Assembly: GCA_000349905.1 (NCBI GenBank) | Contig: KB722754.1 | Location: 371,082-435,081 of the forward strand | Direction of reading: 5' to 3' | DNA: 64,000 bases | Source: Volvariella volvacea V23 | Taxonomy: Eukaryota; Basidiomycota; Agaricomycetes; Agaricales; Pluteaceae | Shown: one piece after another, positions 55,025-64,000 of the stretch | Layout of the letters: each line of letters opens with the position of its first letter | Numbering within the stretch: the stretch's first letter is position 1 | Program-made: the position numbers and the translations under genes | Notes under the pieces: model-generated | Told to the model about the DNA's origin: nothing | Databases searched by the model: none | What the model saw: only the letters and a program-made list of their open reading frames with translations

Positions 55025-55672
55025 ATGGCCCCAACTGTAGTGAATCGCCCTTTGCCAAAGGGCCCAGAGGCAGCACCCGGTCTATTCCCGGTAAGCTTAC
55101 TCAACTCGCCGTTGCAAATGCGATGATCCTCATGCCCCGGGCTTACTTTCTAGAAAGTGTTGCTCGGTATGGGAGCAACAGCTGCCACGTTTGCGGGGTT
55201 CTGGTATCTCCTCAGGAACAGACAGGACCGCAAAGTTGCCACGGGAACCAATCCCCACTGTACGCCTTATCAGTCCTTTCCCCCGACCGCTGACCGACAC
55301 GCTGAGTAAACAGATGAGCAGCTCATGACGAAGCAAGCAAACGCTAAATACTACAGCCTTCCTCCTCTCGCCTCCTCCCGTGTAGAAACGCACGACCACG
55401 CCCTGGATGCCCCATGGAGGGAGCACAACCACCACCACACTACCCTCGAGCAGCTCAAAGCCAACGCGGATTATTCCCCTGAAATGCGATACCAAGTCCC
55501 CCCGCCCCAGCGCGGAAAGAAGGACGAGATTGACCATGCGTACACAAAGTCCCCGGCATACGCGGATAATTACCAGAAGACCCCCAGAGCGAAGAATCAC
55601 AAGGCGAATGGGAATGGCACAGGCACGAATGGAGATGGCGGTGTCGAGGCGGGTGCTAGTCGCGCTGCGTGA
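55025..55672 (+). CDS. Small single-pass membrane protein C
   Basis: Not recognised. Three exons. MAPTVVNRPLPKGPEAAPGL begins at 55025; intron (GTAAGCTTA ... TTTCTAG) before KVLLGMGATAATFAGFWYLL, a Gly/Ala-rich helix, and RNRQDRKVATGTNPH; intron (GTACGCC ... TAAACAG) before YEQLMTKQANAKYYSLPPLA. The tail is long and hydrophilic with a His run (EHNHHH), a Pro stretch VPPPQRGKK and a Gly/Asn-rich end (NGNGTGTNGDGG). About 180 aa, stop at 55670-55672. Third of a run of small membrane proteins. Confidence 0.6.
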
Positions 55673-56043
55673 TGTAGCTTTGATACAACAGCGTGTTTTA
55701 TTCATTGTATCTTGGAACAATATTGTACTGTACTGGTATATGTATATTACGCGCATATATCTTCGATATATCGTGTTCTATGTGCCTTTATGCGTGCCAC
55801 ATTTCTACTAGTGAGTTGAGATACCTGGCGACCTGGATATCACCACTTCGCCTGAACAACCACCAAATGGGCACACGCCTGGCGCGCATAATGTGTGGAG
55901 CGCTGAAAGGCACCAGGTGAGTAGTCCGCTCTACCCCATCCTTCCCCAAGGGGGAAGAAGCGCAACATACTACATCCGCACAGCCAATTAACAGGGCTAT
56001 GCATAAGATATTCTGCTATCTCCTCTCTCCAGAGCCGACGCAG
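55673..56043. other. Convergent 3' flanks, no gene seen
   Basis: Between small membrane protein C (+) and the DUF6534-like gene (-). AT-rich with TATATATC stretches; only shadow frames. Confidence 0.6.
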
Positions 56044-57637
56044 TCATCTTCTCAGTCCCCATTTCCATGCCAAACCAGAACCACGACTGGACGTCGTCTG
56101 ACTCCGTATTGATGCCTCGTCCTTGGACATCACGATACCGGCACTGCTGCCGACGGTCATGCCCTCCATCGCGTATTCGTCCGTCTGCGGTGTTCGGACC
56201 GAGTCTAGACCGACTTCTGTCGTGAGGTCCCCTGTTGTCCGGCCTGTTGTCCCCCGTGCTGCGGCGCTGCGCTTGTAGGTCAGGATGTTGAAGAAGATGG
56301 TGAGACTGTAAACGCGGCCGAGGGGATTTGATATTATGATCAGACCTGGAGATGGGCGAATGAGTGGCTCGGGTTTTACAATGCACTTGGAGTAAATTTT
56401 ACCGTCAGAGTCAATCCAGAACAGGATCAAGAGGACGATCTCCATTACTGCCACCACAAAACCTGATGACCCCAGATTTATGGATACACGACGAATGAGG
56501 CTATTTAGGCGAGGCCTCAGCGTCAGAGCACGTCTAAATTGATGAGGTATACGAGAGGTGTTACCTTTGAGCGGATCGGTAGTTCGTTTTGATCTTGCGT
56601 AGTTGCCAAATGAGCAAGAATGGCACCAACAAATCCACGACGGCACAAACACAAATTGCGAGCCTTTCCACGGATAAGTGAGATTACTCCCCAGCGAGTC
56701 GCCAACCTTGGGGTTGAGAAAAGACACTCACGTGGATAGTATAAATGCAGCCTCTATCTCTATCTCACGAAGATACAAAACAGATGATACTACAAATGCC
56801 ACGACCTGTGCATACCCAGGTATGAGTTTATTGAAGACACTGGACTGGCCGTCCTAGAACGGCAGAGAGAAATTAGAACCTACATGGAAGGCAATTATTA
56901 GACCGAGTGATAAAATGAATAATAGTTTTCCTGGTCTGTGTGTGGTCAGAAAGATCACGTCGACGCGATAAGCTATGAGTAAATTAAGCTTACTTATACA
57001 AATGATGAAGTCGCTTTATTAGGAATAGCTGTTCTGCGGCGGCGGACACGGCTGTTGAGATGATGACTGTATGGACAATCCATGGAATGTCTGGTCGCGT
57101 CTCGGCTTAGAGACGGATGCGTCAATACAGACGAGTAGGTTAGGCATATTCATCGCTAGTGAGAATTCCACCATAAACTCACCTTCTCTCCAGTTAATAA
57201 GGTACTATAAATCCGCACAAAAAGCCTATTATGCACGAGTTGAAACGAAAGGAAAGAAGCACTCACAACCCACGCTCTGACGCATATCATAATAGTACAG
57301 AACGTGTCGTTCACCAGAATGAGCCCCACCACCCAAACAAAACGCTTCGCCGAAAACCCTGCCCGGAGGATATAATGTATCGCCAACATGATCTCCGCCA
57401 CGAACAGAGCCATGTTAAACCAGGAAGCTAACAGAACGATACTGTGGCGTGAAGTATAATAGGAATGAGTAATGTAGGTAGGAGGATGGATAAAGGAGTG
57501 AACATTAGTAGGAATCATGGTTAATGGAATGATTGACTGTGGTAGACTTAAAGAGAGGATGATGATGAAAGTAAAGTAGCTCGAAGCACTCACGCATATA
57601 AAGTAGGAACATTCTCGCTCCCGTGGAGGGGTGACAT
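56044..57637 (-). CDS. Seven-helix membrane protein, DUF6534-like
   Basis: Agaricomycete-expanded family of seven-helix proteins of unknown role. The start MSPLHGSENVPTLYA at 57637 has the family's typical opening; an intron (GTGAGTGCT ... GCCACAG) leads to IVLLASWFNMALFVAEIMLA, RFVWVVGLILVNDTFCTIMI and CVRAW. Further exons give IPWIVHTVIISTAVSAAAEQ, LFLIKRLHHLYK, RPGKLLFILSLGLIIAFH, FVVSSVLYLREIEIEAAF, LLVPFLLIWQLRKIKTNYRS and RLNSLIRRVSINLGSSGFVV, then GRVYSLTIFFNILTYKRS before a polar C-tail ending LAWKWGLRR at 56044. About eight exons; the middle ones are by eye and uncertain at the edges. Confidence 0.72.
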
Positions 57638-59641
57638 GCCCTTCCTTGACAATGGCTAAATGGTGACGGAAGATCGGGTATCAAACGAAATCGTGGGGAG
57701 AGCAGGAATAGAACAAGGAACACAGGTCAAAAGTAAGAAGAGAGTGGACTGTAATGACAGGAAGGAGCGTATAACCTTTTTTCTGGGTTGACGAGCAACC
57801 CAAACGTGAAGACGGACGTCGACCAAGAGAGTAGAGGAGCTGTTGGACTTGTCCCGGGGGATATGTATCCCTCGAGAGCGCCAAGGAAGATCTTGAGCAA
57901 CCCAAAATCGGGTTGTCACGAAATGGCAGAAATTGCAATTTCCTAAATCGAGTACCGGTATGAGGTATCATCTTACCCCCTCCACACCACGTTCCACACC
58001 TTTTATGGCAAAAAGACTAGTTTTGGTCAACGACCGGTACTGTTTTCCTACGAAATCTTATGTCCGTGTGGGGCTGTACAGTATGAATTGAATATTCGAA
58101 TGTGATCGCGCACTTTTGAATGAAGACCCACCCTTCATCTCTTCCGCCGGGTCGTTCCTTAGGGCGGACAGGTGACGGAGTCTAGTGAGCTCATGAAGTT
58201 GGCCGGTCGTTGAGGACCCGAGGATGTGGTGAAACACGGTGATTTTTCTGCAGAGGTTGGGGAGAGAGAGAACGTAGTATCTAGGCTGCTGTAGGTGCAT
58301 TCCGAAGATCTCAGATTTGCGTTTTGAACACGCATCAAAGGCGTATGTACCGTACGCAGTGGGTGATGATCGGAGGAGGGTTGTGCAATTATGCTGAGCA
58401 ATCCTTCCGCCAAGTGTGATCGCTGGTATGCGCAACTGGGCTTGAACGGCGAGAAATCGACAGCACTGGAAACTTGGCAATTGGAGTGGTAGTCGAAGGA
58501 TTGCATCGCACTAACAGTACATATTGGAGCGGCTACGAGACGGTTCGTATGTTGTGAGAAACTGTAATAAATCGGCGAATACGAGGTCCCAAAAGGAAAT
58601 CCCAACTTGAACCTGAAGTGTTTGAAGGGGTGTGGTGTTTGAGTATATGAATCATATCTTTGTAGCTATGGAATCTTAGAAAATCCAGTGACAATCAATA
58701 ACTCCAGATGGGGCTCGAGAGATGACTGTACCAGTGATTTGATGGACGAAATTAGTTAGCCGTTAGCACCAGGGAAGGAGATATGACGATTTATCTGGCG
58801 GTGGCACATGGAGACCCTGATCGCGGGGTCGAGGAGATGTTACAGTAGTAAAAATTCACGATCACCCTAACACCTGAAAAAAGGGAAAAGCCACCGCATT
58901 GCCGACGCTACTCTTCTCTAAACCCGCGGAGAAAGCTCAGCTTGGAGTAGAACTGTATAAGTAGTGTGTCAAAGGCGTCAAGGAAAGGGTCAGCATAGAG
59001 TGTAAGAAGGTCGGGGAGTGACTAAGATAACTACGGTCATTTAGAATTTGTTATTCTCACCAATCATTGGCTCACCGTGCTAGCCCGAACAAACGTTTAA
59101 CCCCATCGCTCGATGGTATTAGGTTCTTATTGGTTGGACGCGTCCGTAACCCCAAGTACTTCCCAAGTACGCGTAAGTTACAATAATAAAAGATCTGATT
59201 CGGACAACGAGGCGCCATCCGCCGACGAATTTGCGTGCACGATTGGCCAATGCACTGTTGTCATCCAGAATGCGCGGATGTGAAAAAAAAAATACGAACT
59301 CCACAGGAGGCTATGGATAGACGGAAGCATCCGGTGTGACTAGCGCTTGAAATTGTCCCAGTAAGCCACGCGATATTAGAGTGCTGATAAATCCGTGGCG
59401 TCTGTACCGTCAACTGAATGAATACTATCGGACCCCACCATTGGCAGTAAGCAGACCATGACCGAAGCCCGGGGCAGGAAGAGTGACCAGCAGGTTGAGA
59501 ACCAGGCGGTGGCTTAAGCAAACAATGCCAAACAAGAACTCCGCTTGGCCCGGGAACCCCGCCTCTTTCCGGCATTCCGTCTCGAGACGGAGCAAGCGAG
59601 CATCACGCCTTGACCGACTAAAAATCCAGGATAAAGCCCCA
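57638..59641. other. Intergenic, no supported gene
   Basis: About 2 kb. The largest frames are 58159-58605 and 58058-58480 on the minus strand. They overlap each other, have no motif and I could not extend them by splicing. It includes the promoters of the DUF6534-like gene and of SDHAF2. Confidence 0.45.
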
Positions 59642-60190
59642 ATGTTGCGACCAACACAGCGTATCTCAAGGCTGGTGTTCCGCTATTCCCTATCATCTCA
59701 CAAGCGATTACTCCACAACACACCACGCTGGCAAGCTGATCCATGGCTGCTTCCAAACACGCCTGAGCACCTAGCCTCGACGACGACTCCGGCTGATGTG
59801 CCAGCTCCTCAGCCTCTGGTGCGACACAATGAGGCTGTGGAAACTATGCGTGCTAGGCTGGTCTACCAGTCGAGGAAGAGGGGTACTTTAGAGACCGACT
59901 TGCTGCTGAGCACCTTTGCGAAGGAGAACCTGGGGAGCATGTCCGAGGCGGAATTGAGGGAATACGATAAGGTACGCCACCTCCTCATGTCCTATTGAAC
60001 CGGAGCACACACTCATATACTGCCATGCACACGTGCGTAGCTCTTGGACGAACCAGACTGGGATATTTATTATTGGTCGACGGGCAAGCGTACTCCACCG
60101 GAACGCTGGCAAAACTCCGCTGTTCTAGACAAACTTCGCGTTCACGCCAAGAACGAAGGCAAGGTCGTCCGAAGAATGCCTGAGCTATAG
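59642..60190 (+). CDS. SDHAF2: Succinate dehydrogenase assembly factor 2 (Sdh5/SDHAF2)
   Basis: Mitochondrial matrix factor that promotes covalent FAD attachment to the succinate dehydrogenase flavoprotein. The start [20 protein letters not shown] at 59642 gives an Arg/Ser-rich presequence; upstream in-frame ATGs exist (59525, MPNKNS) but are not needed. Conserved core: [40 protein letters not shown], then an intron (GTACGCC ... TGCGTAG) and [20 protein letters not shown]. It ends VRRMPEL at 60190. About 160 aa, the family norm. The RKRGTLETD and DWDIYYW motifs are diagnostic. Confidence 0.95.
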
Positions 60191-60549
60191 TTAAATTTTG
60201 TGTTGGTGCACGCTCTCCACCCCCGCTATACATTCCTCGATCGCCCGGTGGTGTCGAATAAAATGGGTGGATGGCACGCTTACTATCCTTAGGTCATCGC
60301 TCGGAATTTACATCACTGCTCGCAGAACTAGACATCGTGCCGAGTTTTCCTCGTGGAGTATCCGCACTTATCCTATGACGGTAGATGCATAAAAATAATA
60401 GTCGTCCTTACTTTTACCCATACTCCCTCGAAATGCAATTACTTCCATATATTCAAAACCCGAAGCTGGTAAGATAGACAAAGCAATAAGGTAATGTAAT
60501 ATTAACGGTGGTAATCAACGAAAGCAATCGTAGCAGAAAGCTAGACAGC
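60191..60549. other. Convergent 3' flanks, no gene seen
   Basis: Between SDHAF2 (+) and the GT32-like gene (-). No coding signal. Confidence 0.6.
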
Positions 60550-62038
60550 TCAGGTGCTCTCCCCGAGTTTTTCATCATACCGCCTCAACAGCAACCTATC
60601 CACCCATCCGTTCTTTGGGAACGCCTTTTCCCACTGATTATGCAAATGCACACCAAACACTTTCCCCAGCACCAAGTCCAATCCTCCTCCCTCCTCCACT
60701 CCCAAACCAAACGTCCACTTCCCATCACTACGATCAGGAGTAAATGGATCGGGAAGCCTGTTGTCCAGTCTACACGATCTACCGTCGCTGAAACAGAAAG
60801 GTAGGACTTGGAATGGAGGAATTCGTCCTGCTATGAGGCGTCGCCAGAGTTTGAGATAGAGTACAGAACCCCAGTCGGTTGAGCCTGCTCGAGGAGGTGC
60901 AGAGGTTGCCATTACGTGGAAGGCTTCACAGAGGTAGGGCGAGTGCTGTCTGAAGCGCATTAGGGCTCCATTCAGAGGAACATAGAGTTTGTCTGTAGAC
61001 GCGCTAATTAGACTAACTACTCCTTGATAAAGGGAATTCGTACACACCATAGCAATCCCACTGAGTAACAAATTCATGCTCGAGCAGTGGCTCCAGGCTT
61101 CTCGTCAATAATGAATCCATGTCCACCCACACACCTCCATAGTTCCACAGCAACAACAATCTAATCAGGTCCCCATCCACCCAAGCCTTATCGTCGTTAC
61201 TCTTCAACCTTTCACTCCCGTCCAACTCCGTCCCCTTTGCCAACTTTGGTATATCCACAACCTCCAAAGCAAACGACTCTGGATACCTCTCCACATACCC
61301 TCTCAAGATCTCATTCCCGCCCAAATCCCCATTCGACCACAACACCAGCCTCGTAAACTCCAAGTCCTGCGTCGCAAAAAACGACTTGAGCATCCACTCC
61401 TGTCTAGGCCCGAACGGTGCCAGATCGACCCTCCAGTACGTGTGGAACTGGACTTTCTCCTCCGGAAGGAGCTTTGTTCTCCCAGAACCAGGCGGAGGCA
61501 CGGGTTTTCCATCCCATTCGGCTTGAATGGTCCCAGCAAAGTCGTAGCAATCCAGCCCCATCCTCATCGGCATACCAGCTTGCACCACGCTCCTCCGAGC
61601 ACCAAAAACCGCTTCTGAGAGATTGTACTTTGGGCTGACGCGCGAGGGGTCAAAGCACCCGGCGAGGGCTTTTATGGGTTCGATTTCTTGTTTGATCCAT
61701 GTGCGTTCGTAAAATGCTAGTTCGATATGCGGTTCGTATAAATACAATCCGAGGAGGACAAGGATTACTGTTGTTGGGACAAGGACTTTGAGGAGGTTTA
61801 GGAGAGTTCTAGGGCGTAATAGCCAGTACGTTCGTGTATAGTGGTGGGGAGGAGTCGAGGCACCTCCGTCCCGCGTCCTAATTCGAGGGCGATGGGTTTG
61901 ATATTGGTATATCCGGCGTTGGTGATGCAGCGGAAGAATATATAAAACGCGTCGAAATCGGCGGGAGATGGATTGGCGGTAGTGATAAAGTGCAAAAATA
62001 AGTACGAGGACGAGGAAGATGAGGATAATGTTAGACAT
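60550..62038 (-). CDS. GT32-like DXD glycosyltransferase
   Basis: Golgi-type glycosyltransferase with the Gly/DXD sugar-binding region of family GT32. The start was set at ATG 62038 (MSNIILIFLVLVLIFALYHY); the frame is open upstream only through a GTG. There are two hydrophobic segments, at residues about 3-19 and 79-101, where a single signal anchor is usual. Catalytic region: FHTYWRVDLAPFGPRQEWML, LVLWSNGDLGG, DLIRLLLLWNYGGVWVDMDS with DMD at 306-308. One intron (GTGTGTACG ... TCTACAG) joins WDCY to DKLYVPLNGALMRFRQHSPY. It ends with HLHNQWEKAFPKNGWVDRLL and stop at 60550. About 479 aa. Donor and acceptor sugars are not predictable; relatives act in glycosphingolipid or N-glycan mannosylation. 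Confidence 0.82.
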
Positions 62039-62317
62039 TGAACATGACGATGAAGAAGAGAGGCAACAACGCACATTGGGAGTCGCTCGTATCCTCCTCG
62101 TGACATTTTGTATAGTCGTGTGCCAGGATCTTGCGGGTCTTCCCTTTCGTTTTGCTCTGGGTCTGGTGTATGATTGTAAGAATTACCAGTCACCCAGACC
62201 AGGGGTGAGGTCGTAAAAGTCAAAGTTTAGCGCTTAGCAGGTGTGGTAACGAGAAGCACAGGGTTCTCCAGGGTCGCTAAGCCCAATATGCGTGTCACAA
62301 ATGCCTAATTTACAGCC

Positions 62318-63421
62318 TCAAGTACGAGTACGAACGCCCAGTTCTTCCTCAACGGCTCTAGCAAAGTCGCCTAGCGTATCATACTTCCACGTCCATACGA
62401 CCCCATCCTCTCCACTTCCACTAGTCCCAGTAGCAGCTCCTGTCCCAGGTCGCTCAATCCAAACACTCTTCATGCCCAATTTCCCCGCAGGAACAATATC
62501 GTGCGGTATGCTCTTAGCGACACTCATAGTCTTCTTCTTCACATCCTCCAAACTCAATCCCTGATCCCCGAGAAGCAAGGGATCTGTCCGAATAACTTCA
62601 AGCGTGGTGAGAAATCCTTCCAGTGCAGGTTTATACGCGCCCGTATCTTGAGCTGTCATGATCAGACTGAACGGCGATTTCGAGCCTTCTGAGAGCTGAG
62701 GGAACCAATACTTCTTCCTATACCGCAAATGCGACTCCGACGTCGAGTCTTCCCCTTCCACCGCTGCCGAGGTAGGCGAAAGATACACCGGAAGCAAATC
62801 CGCATCCTTCAACACCCCAGTGTTCCCTTCAGAAAGCAAAGCGTGCGTATACCCAAACGAAGTCCTATCCACATTCGAAAGCACGACGAGCTTGAAATAC
62901 TTGGACAGCGTCCTCAGCGCTTCGCAGGTGTCAGCGAATATCGGCCACGCTCGAATCGACTCTGCAAACACCCTCTGTGGTGTCTTGTTCCCCTGAATCG
63001 CAGTGTCCGAGGCACTAGCACCACTTGCCTCACCACCACTTTCCCCCCTCTCCCCCACAGACCTTCCCTCATCCAACTCCAGAGGCAGATCTAGAACCTC
63101 CAATCCACACTCCTCCCTCAGCTTGTTCTCCAAAACCACATACACCCTCTCCAACACATCGCAGTACAGCATCTCCGGGAATCGCGTCTGTATGTCCCTC
63201 TCCACACCCGCGAACGCCAAGAGCGCCTCGTCCTTCGTCCATCTGTGTTTCTTTAATCCCGCGTTTGAGCTGAGGTCTGTGCCGGTGCCGGTACCAGTAG
63301 GGTAGGCATCAAGTAATGGTAGAAGCGCATGATATATCCCCTCTTCCCAATCTATCAACGTCGCATAGACGTCGAAGATTAGGACTTTCTGGTCTGTCAG
63401 TTTACCCGCGGCCGTGGACAT
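62318..63421 (-). CDS. HAD-superfamily hydrolase, haloacid dehalogenase type II-like
   Basis: Intronless, 367 aa. HAD motifs: motif I LIFDVYATLIDWEEG, with the nucleophile Asp near residue 17; motif II FKLVVLSNVDRTSF; motif III with Lys in GAYKPALEGF; motif IV region SIPHDIVPAGKLGMKSVWIE followed by RPG, the usual ending of type II dehalogenase-like proteins. The protein is longer than bacterial 2-haloacid dehalogenases (about 230 aa) because of inserts: a Gly/Thr run near residue 42 (YPTGTGTGTDL), a Gly/Ser/Ala insert near 130 and a serine/glutamate insert near 230. True substrate unknown. Start ATG at 63421; stop at 62318. Confidence 0.88.
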   Translation of the reverse strand: MSTAAGKLTDQKVLIFDVYATLIDWEEGIYHALLPLLDAYPTGTGTGTDLSSNAGLKKHRWTKDEALLAFAGVERDIQTRFPEMLYCDVLERVYVVLENKLREECGLEVLDLPLELDEGRSVGERGESGGEASGASASDTAIQGNKTPQRVFAESIRAWPIFADTCEALRTLSKYFKLVVLSNVDRTSFGYTHALLSEGNTGVLKDADLLPVYLSPTSAAVEGEDSTSESHLRYRKKYWFPQLSEGSKSPFSLIMTAQDTGAYKPALEGFLTTLEVIRTDPLLLGDQGLSLEDVKKKTMSVAKSIPHDIVPAGKLGMKSVWIERPGTGAATGTSGSGEDGVVWTWKYDTLGDFARAVEEELGVRTRT

Positions 63422-64000
63422 GGCTGAGCTGGGTGAGCAGTCAAGAGACGTAAAGTGCAGTACAGCTGGTGTAGGACGTCACTTGTGAAGTCACGATCGG
63501 GGTGGTACAGTAGTATAATGAGATCAAGATCAAGACTTGTCGTAGCCCAGGTGCTGTAGTACATCGTGCATCATGCATTATGACTAGGATAACTAAGATG
63601 TACGCAAGCTCTGTCGGTACCGCCGCACTTAGTACATGAGTACTCACCACCATAACTCCATTGAAAGCATCATACATCCCATGACCATATGATCATATCA
63701 CCCCCGCATATACGCATACGATAATCACACCCGTACTCATTCCGAACCCACAAAACCACGACAGAAAGCCAACTAATGCGCTAATCACACTGACCACATG
63801 CACGCTCATGATCATCAAACTTGAACCTCACATGCACAAAATCACACTCCTGCACACTTGGTCAATCGTGATGCCAAACTCACAAAAAATCTGCATTGAA
63901 CTACTGGGTACCGAGCACTCGATCACGAAAGCGCAAGTGCAGCACAAACAGGCGAACATGTGAGCTAGGCAACAGGATGGCGAGAGCGGGGATGGCGATA
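63422..64000. other. Right-edge stretch without a recognisable gene
   Basis: Upstream flank of the HAD gene. The right part is rich in CA and ATCAC strings (for example AATCACAC). No coding frame is supported. Confidence 0.55.

Noticed and set aside
58058..58605. Two overlapping minus-strand frames of 140-148 codons
   Set aside because: They overlap in different frames, have no hydrophobic or domain pattern and cannot be extended by splice sites. Kept as unassigned intergenic sequence.

Overview
The window reads as nuclear DNA of a mushroom-forming basidiomycete (Agaricomycetes). Nearly every gene is broken by short GT-AG introns of about 50-60 nt with a CTGAC/CTAAC-like branch site near the 3' end. 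The lineage-typical genes include a basidiomycete-type sesquiterpene synthase, a DUF6534-like seven-helix membrane protein and an RT-RNase H gene pair of a kind seen in mushroom genomes. No prokaryotic, CRISPR or organellar feature was seen, and I recognised no rRNA or tRNA gene.

Layout. 0.9-1.5 kb (-): orphan three-helix membrane protein. 2.0-10.2 kb (-): condensin subunit Cnd1, an MFSD5-type transporter and protein-L-isoaspartate O-methyltransferase, the last divergent from a Gbp2/Hrb1-like RNA-binding protein at 10.7-13.4 kb (+). 13.4-17.5 kb: no recognisable gene. 17.5-20.8 kb (+): Tps2-type trehalose-phosphatase. 23.5-24.7 kb (+): low-complexity orphan. 25.5-27.7 kb: divergent mitochondrial pair, a twin CX9C protein (Mix17/CHCHD2-like) and mitoribosomal mL45. 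29.1-30.3 kb (-): sesquiterpene synthase whose first exon appears to carry a one-base frameshift, divergent from an MFS transporter at 31.9-35.3 kb (+). 36.5-37.2 kb (+): secreted, probably GPI-anchored cysteine-rich protein. 37.4-45.3 kb (-): two tandem RT-RNase H genes. 45.5-53.4 kb (+): DEAD-box helicase Mak5, an F-box-like protein and Pwp2. 53.7-55.7 kb: three very small single-pass membrane protein genes. 56.0-57.6 kb (-): DUF6534-like protein. 59.6-60.2 kb (+): Sdh5/SDHAF2. 60.5-63.4 kb (-): GT32-like glycosyltransferase and a haloacid-dehalogenase-type HAD protein.

Most genes are ordinary housekeeping functions: chromosome condensation, ribosome assembly (Mak5, Pwp2), mRNA export, trehalose metabolism and mitochondrial biogenesis (CX9C protein, mL45, Sdh5). 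The most unusual part is the RT-RNase H pair. Both reading frames are intact, both have an extra conserved N-terminal domain with no integrase or recombinase beside them, both carry a phase-0 intron at the same codon, and both keep a similar upstream promoter block. This points to DNA-level duplication of a host-resident gene rather than fresh retrotransposition. Other points of interest are the broken start of the terpene synthase, a 430-nt intron inside RRM1 of the Gbp2-like gene, and the cluster of tiny membrane proteins. All gene models were spliced by eye; exon boundaries were not checked against transcripts.
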